From: an uncultured Alphaproteobacteria bacterium
Lineage (GTDB): Bacteria; Pseudomonadota; Alphaproteobacteria; CALKHQ01
DNA: 18,525 nt
Assembly (NCBI GenBank): GCA_937988735.1
Contig: CALKHQ010000260.1
Span: forward strand, 1 to 18,525
Direction: 5' to 3'
Positions 15,492 to 18,525 of this stretch are shown here, one piece after another. A model generated the notes under the pieces. That model saw nothing but the letters and a program-made list of their open reading frames with translations, was not told the DNA's origin and searched no databases. Each line of letters opens with the position of its first letter. Position 1 is the stretch's first letter. Both the position numbers and the translations under genes were made by a program.

Positions 15492-15872
15492 ATGCCGTTC
15501 TGGCTTCTGATCGCGGCCCTCGCCGGGCTGGTCGGCGTCGCCCTCGACGCCATCGGCGCCCACGCGCTGGACGAAGTGACGGCCGACAAGGTTGCGTCCT
15601 ACGGCACCGCCACGCGCTACCAGCTGGTGCATGCGCTTGCCCTCCTCGCCGTCGCCTGGCTGGCCGACCGGTCGCCCGGCGCACGCATCGTGTGGATGGC
15701 GGGGTCGGCCTTCACTGTCGGCATCATCCTTTTCTGCGGCAGCATCTATCTCAATGTCCTGTTCGGGATCGAGGATCTGGAGGCAGCGCCCGTCGGCGGC
15801 ATCTGCCTGCTCGCCGGCTGGGGGCTGCTGGCGGTGCAGGGCGCGCTCATGATGCTGCGCCGGCCCCGCTGA
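15492..15872 (+). CDS. DUF423 family small membrane protein
   Basis: This 126-residue inner-membrane protein belongs to DUF423, a family of about 120 residues with no known function. The ATG at 15492 follows AGGGG about eight bases upstream and gives the family N-terminus MPFWLLIAALAGLVGVALDA. The conserved features GAHAL (near residue 22), TATRYQLVHALALLAVAWLA (about 40-59) and LFCGSIYLNVLFG (about 81-93) are all present. Four membrane helices can be seen, at about 2-20, 45-60, 70-92 and 100-120. It is 91 bases from the divergent CDP-alcohol phosphatidyltransferase gene and 24 bases before the TusA-like gene, with which it probably forms an operon. Confidence 0.92.
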   Translation: MPFWLLIAALAGLVGVALDAIGAHALDEVTADKVASYGTATRYQLVHALALLAVAWLADRSPGARIVWMAGSAFTVGIILFCGSIYLNVLFGIEDLEAAPVGGICLLAGWGLLAVQGALMMLRRPR

Positions 15873-15896
15873 CTCAGAGGACGCCGAGGACAGGAC

Positions 15897-16142
15897 ATGG
15901 ACATGCCGGACGAGGCCCAGGAAACCGTGCTCGACGCCAGCGGGCTGAAGTGCCCGCTGCCGGTGCTGAAGGCGCGCAAGGCGCTGAGCGCGCTGCCGCC
16001 GGGGGCGGTGCTGAAGGTGATCGCGACCGACCCCGGCGCGCCGGAGGACCTGCGCCACTTCTGCGATGCCGCCGGTCACCGCCTGCTGGACCAGGCGGCG
16101 ACGGAAAGCGGCAGCGTTACCCGCATCGCCAGGGGCGGCTGA
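15897..16142 (+). CDS. TusA-family sulfur carrier / sulfurtransferase
   Basis: This 81-residue cytoplasmic protein is of the TusA/SirA type, which carries persulfide sulfur on a single cysteine for tRNA thiolation, cofactor synthesis or sulfur oxidation. The N-terminal LDASGLKCPLPVLKARKAL contains the CPxP signature with Cys19, followed by GAVLKVIATDPGAPEDLRHF, the usual second half. The ATG at 15897 has GAGGACAGGA just upstream; an in-frame ATG at 15903 is the alternative. It lies 24 bases downstream of DUF423. No Tus-BCD, DsrE or rhodanese gene is nearby, so its partner is not visible. The only desulfurase-like protein in the window is far away and lacks the expected catalytic Cys. Confidence 0.93.
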   Translation: MDMPDEAQETVLDASGLKCPLPVLKARKALSALPPGAVLKVIATDPGAPEDLRHFCDAAGHRLLDQAATESGSVTRIARGG

Positions 16143-16161
16143 AGCAGGCGCTCCGATTCCG

Positions 16162-17400
16162 CTACGGCGCGAAGACGGCGTCGATCTCGGCGGCTGCCGC
16201 GGCCAGCGCCTCCGCCGGCTCCGCCTCGCCGAGGTAGATGCGGCGAAGCGCGGCCGATGTCAGGTCGGCGGCCACCTCCCAGTCCGCCAACGGTGGCGTG
16301 AAGCGGGCGTCGCGCAGCAGGCCGGCAAAGGGAGCGAGGACGGGATCGTCCCTGACCCCGCGGCTGGCGGCTGCGGCGGTCGTGGTCGGCAGCAGCTGTT
16401 CCCGGGTGGCGAAGGCGACACGCCATTCGTTGCGGAACAGCTCGCCGAGGAACCGGGCCGCAGCGTCCTTCGTCGGGGCGTCGCGGAACATCACGATCGA
16501 ATCGGTGATGCCGTAGGTGGCGCGGGTGACGCCGGCGGGAACCGGCGCGATGCCGAAGCGCAGGGAGGGCGCGCGGCTCGTCAGCTCGGCGGCGAAGGGC
16601 GGGGCGGCGATTACCATGCCCAGCCGCCCGGCAGCGAACAGCGCCTGCAGGTCCGCACGTCCGAAGGCGGTGACGTCCGGCTGGGTCAGGCCCTCGTCGA
16701 TGAAGCGGCGATACATGGCTGCCGCCGCGATCGCCGGCTCGGCGGCAAGGCCCGAGCGCCCCTCATCGTCGAGGATGTCGCCGCCCAGGCTCCACAGCGC
16801 GTGGTAGAAGTAGACGTCGGTCTCGATCGCCGCGCCCTGCAGCCCGAAGCCGGCGATGCCCTCGCCGGTGGCCGCAATCGCCGCCGCGGCCTCGGCCAGC
16901 GCGTCCCAGTCCGCCGGCGGCGACGGGATGCCCGCCGCCTCGAACAGCGCCTCGTTGTAGTAGAGCGCCCGCACCGAGGCGGCGAAGGGCAGCCCCATCA
17001 GGCCGCCGTCGAGACGGGTCGGGGCCAGCAGGGCCGGAATGACGGCCGCCTCGAGCGCAGGGTCGATATGCCCCTCCAGCGGCTCCAGCACGCCCTCGCC
17101 CGCCAGGTCGGGAAGCCATGCGGAGGCGATGACGGCAAGGTCGGGCGGCGCGCCGGCCGAGATGTCGGCGGTGAGCTTCTGGAACAGGCCCTCCCACGGC
17201 ACCACGTCCACGGTGACCTCGACTCCGGGATGCGAGAATTCGAAGGCCGAGGCCACGGCTTCGAGCAGCGGCCGGGTCTCGTCGCTGTACCGCGGCACGA
17301 CGACCCGAAGCTCCGTCGCCTGCTGGCCGGCAACGCCCGCCGGCGCCAGCGCCGCCGCCAGCGACGCGGCCGCCGCGAGCCTTCTGACAAGGCTGGCCAT
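16162..17400 (-). CDS. Extracellular solute-binding protein of an ABC importer (family 1, MalE-like)
   Basis: This 412-residue periplasmic protein would bind a sugar or similar solute for an ABC importer. The ATG at 17400 starts a Sec signal peptide (MASLVRRLAAAASLAAALAP, cleavage near VAG-QQ). Residues 29-110 show the family start: LRVVVPRYSDETRP, then FEFSHPGVEVTVDVVPW and KLTADISAGAPPDLAVIASA. Later come the conserved LMGLPFAASVRALYYNEALF and ITDSIVMFRDAPTKDAAARF segments. No permease or ATPase gene lies on this side within the window; the next gene downstream is the convergent TusA-like gene, 19 bases away. It diverges from the amidohydrolase, with which it may share regulation and possibly substrate. 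Transporter partners may lie beyond the window end. Confidence 0.88.
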   Translation of the reverse strand: MASLVRRLAAAASLAAALAPAGVAGQQATELRVVVPRYSDETRPLLEAVASAFEFSHPGVEVTVDVVPWEGLFQKLTADISAGAPPDLAVIASAWLPDLAGEGVLEPLEGHIDPALEAAVIPALLAPTRLDGGLMGLPFAASVRALYYNEALFEAAGIPSPPADWDALAEAAAAIAATGEGIAGFGLQGAAIETDVYFYHALWSLGGDILDDEGRSGLAAEPAIAAAAMYRRFIDEGLTQPDVTAFGRADLQALFAAGRLGMVIAAPPFAAELTSRAPSLRFGIAPVPAGVTRATYGITDSIVMFRDAPTKDAAARFLGELFRNEWRVAFATREQLLPTTTAAAASRGVRDDPVLAPFAGLLRDARFTPPLADWEVAADLTSAALRRIYLGEAEPAEALAAAAAEIDAVFAP

Positions 17401-17435
17401 CCCCCTCGCATCTCCCGTATAGAAAGGCACGCTGC

Positions 17436-17457
17436 TGCCGCAGCCGCGGCTGCGGCA
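17436..17457. promoter_or_regulatory. Perfect 22-bp palindrome, candidate operator of a divergent promoter
   Basis: Bases 17436-17457 are a perfect palindrome with half-site TGCCGCAGCCG and no spacer. It sits inside the 87-base gap between the divergent solute-binding protein and amidohydrolase genes. A TATAGA sequence at 17418-17423 could serve as a -10 element for the plus strand, and TATACG overlapping it for the minus strand; no convincing -35 is seen. The position would allow one dimeric regulator to control both genes. No regulator gene is visible in the window. As an alternative, the repeat could form a hairpin in either leader RNA. Confidence 0.55.
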
Positions 17458-17487
17458 AAGGTAGCGCGACCCTAAGGCGGGACATTG

Positions 17488-18525
17488 ATGGCAAGCAACA
17501 CTGCAGCGCACCGGCAAGGCGAGCCGGACCCGATCGTGATTGCCGGCGGACGGGTCATCGACCCCGCCAACGGCCATGACGCCATCGCCGACGTGGCGGT
17601 GCGCGACGGGCGGATCGCCGCCGTCGGTCCGAGCCTGCCGCGGGACGGCGCGACCGTGATCGACGCCTCGGGCGCGATCGTGACGCCGGGGCTGATCGAC
17701 CTGCACACCCACGTCTACTGGGGGGGCACCTCGCTGGGCGTGGACCCGGTGATGGTGGCGAAGCGGAGCGCCTGTACCACGCTGGTGGACGCGGGCAGCG
17801 CCGGGCCGGGCAACCTGCCGGGCTTCAAGGCCCACCTGGTCGATCCCTGCCCGATCCGCATCCTCGCCTTCCTCAACGTCTCCTTCGCCGGCATCTTCGG
17901 CTTCTCGAAGAACGTGATGGTCGGCGAGTGCTCCAACATGGCGCTGATCCACGCCGGCGAGGCGCTGGCGGCGGCGAAGAGCGAGCCCGAGCTCATCCGC
18001 GGCATCAAGGTCCGCGTCGGCCGCCACGCCGGCGGCGACAGCGGCATCGCCCCGCTCGACATCGCGATCGAGGTGGCCGAGGAGCTCGGGCTGCCGGTGA
18101 TGGCGCACATCGACAACCCGCCGCCCAGCCGGCGCGAGGTGATCACCCGCCTCCGGCCCGGCGACGTGCTGACCCACTGCTTCCGCGGCTTCCCCAACTC
18201 CGCCGTGGACCGCGAGCGCAAGGTGCGCAACGAGATCCGCGAGGCGCGCGAGCGGGGCGTGCTGATGGACATCGGCCACGGCATGGGCGCCTTCGCCTTC
18301 TACGTCGGCGAGGCGGCGCTGGCCGACGGCTTTCCGCCGGACATCATCTCCAGCGACGTGCACTGCCTGTCGGTGGACGGCCCGGCCTTCGACCTGATCA
18401 CCACGATGTCCAAGTTCCTCATGCTGGGGATGCCGCTGCCCGACATCATCCGGGCGGTGACGGTGGCGCCCGCCGACGTGGTGCGCCGACCGGACCTCGG
18501 CCGCTTCTCCCCGGGGGCGGCCGGG
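17488..18525 (+). CDS. Amidohydrolase-superfamily metallohydrolase, cog3964 type (3' end beyond window)
   Basis: The ATG at 17488, with AAGGCGG eight to ten bases upstream, opens a frame that runs to the window end (346 codons, no stop), so the gene is partial. The protein is a TIM-barrel amidohydrolase of the dihydroorotase-like type. Metal and catalytic residues are visible in order: PGLIDLHTHV (His73, His75), IKVRVGRH (Lys174, the likely carbamylated lysine), MAHIDNPP (His207), LTHCFRGF (His230) and SSDVHC (Asp290). The FRGFPNS and DIGHGMGAFAF segments place it near the cog3964 group, often annotated 'dihydroorotase' or 'deacetylase'. As I recall, some members act on acetylated hydroxy acids or N-acetylated amino acids instead. 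No pyrimidine gene is nearby, so a true dihydroorotase is unlikely. Divergent pairing with a solute-binding protein suggests hydrolysis of an imported compound. Confidence 0.88.
   Translation, partial: MASNTAAHRQGEPDPIVIAGGRVIDPANGHDAIADVAVRDGRIAAVGPSLPRDGATVIDASGAIVTPGLIDLHTHVYWGGTSLGVDPVMVAKRSACTTLVDAGSAGPGNLPGFKAHLVDPCPIRILAFLNVSFAGIFGFSKNVMVGECSNMALIHAGEALAAAKSEPELIRGIKVRVGRHAGGDSGIAPLDIAIEVAEELGLPVMAHIDNPPPSRREVITRLRPGDVLTHCFRGFPNSAVDRERKVRNEIREARERGVLMDIGHGMGAFAFYVGEAALADGFPPDIISSDVHCLSVDGPAFDLITTMSKFLMLGMPLPDIIRAVTVAPADVVRRPDLGRFSPGAAG

Noticed and set aside
17401..18363. Upstream extension of the solute-binding protein frame across the amidohydrolase gene
   Set aside because: The extension is His/Arg-rich antisense to a clear metallohydrolase; the ATG at 17400 begins a proper signal peptide.

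Overview
The window is very GC-rich and densely coded. Codon use, the eukaryote-like NADP isocitrate dehydrogenase, a TakP-like TRAP transporter and the general gene repertoire suggest an alphaproteobacterial chromosome, perhaps Rhodospirillales or Rhizobiales. That placement is inference; no rRNA or other taxonomic marker is present. I see no tRNA, rRNA, IS element, integrase, CRISPR array or phage gene. No stretch above about 190 bases lacks a gene, so this looks like ordinary core or metabolic chromosome rather than an accessory island. The long antisense open frames come from GC-rich codon bias.

Layout. (1) 95-4578, plus strand: a TRAP transporter operon with a Tat-exported DctP/TakP-type binding protein, a small membrane subunit and a large membrane subunit. 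The last stop overlaps the start of a CgeB-like glycosyltransferase. (2) 4701-9015, plus strand: a periplasmic soluble lytic transglycosylase, then a translationally coupled pair of PLP enzymes, a class V aminotransferase-fold protein of the 'cysteine desulfurase-like' group and a threonine/serine dehydratase. (3) 8979-12083, minus strand: read in transcription order, a LOG-family nucleotide hydrolase, NADP isocitrate dehydrogenase (icd) and a GT4 glycosyltransferase, whose 3' end overlaps the dehydratase gene. (4) 12267-14798, plus strand: a large membrane-anchored protein with a long acidic Ala/Asp/Glu/Pro/Thr-rich segment, two Ig-like modules and a C-terminal LysM domain. (5) 14795-16142: a minus-strand CDP-alcohol phosphatidyltransferase, diverging from a plus-strand DUF423 membrane protein followed by a TusA-like sulfur carrier. 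(6) 16162-18525: a minus-strand ABC-type solute-binding protein, diverging from a cog3964-type amidohydrolase that runs off the window end. An 87-base gap between them holds a perfect 22-base palindrome.

How the genes may work together. The TRAP genes probably import an organic anion such as a 2-oxo acid. The dehydratase makes 2-oxo acids and icd handles central carbon, but nothing in the sequence ties these into one pathway. Several products act at the envelope: lytic transglycosylase, LysM protein, phosphatidyltransferase and two glycosyltransferases. The best regulatory signal is the 17436-17457 palindrome, a good candidate operator shared by the solute-binding protein and the amidohydrolase. 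I did not find a clearly new multi-gene system. The most notable items are this divergent promoter, the coupling of a glycosyltransferase to a TRAP operon, the desulfurase-like protein without the expected cysteine, and the LysM protein.
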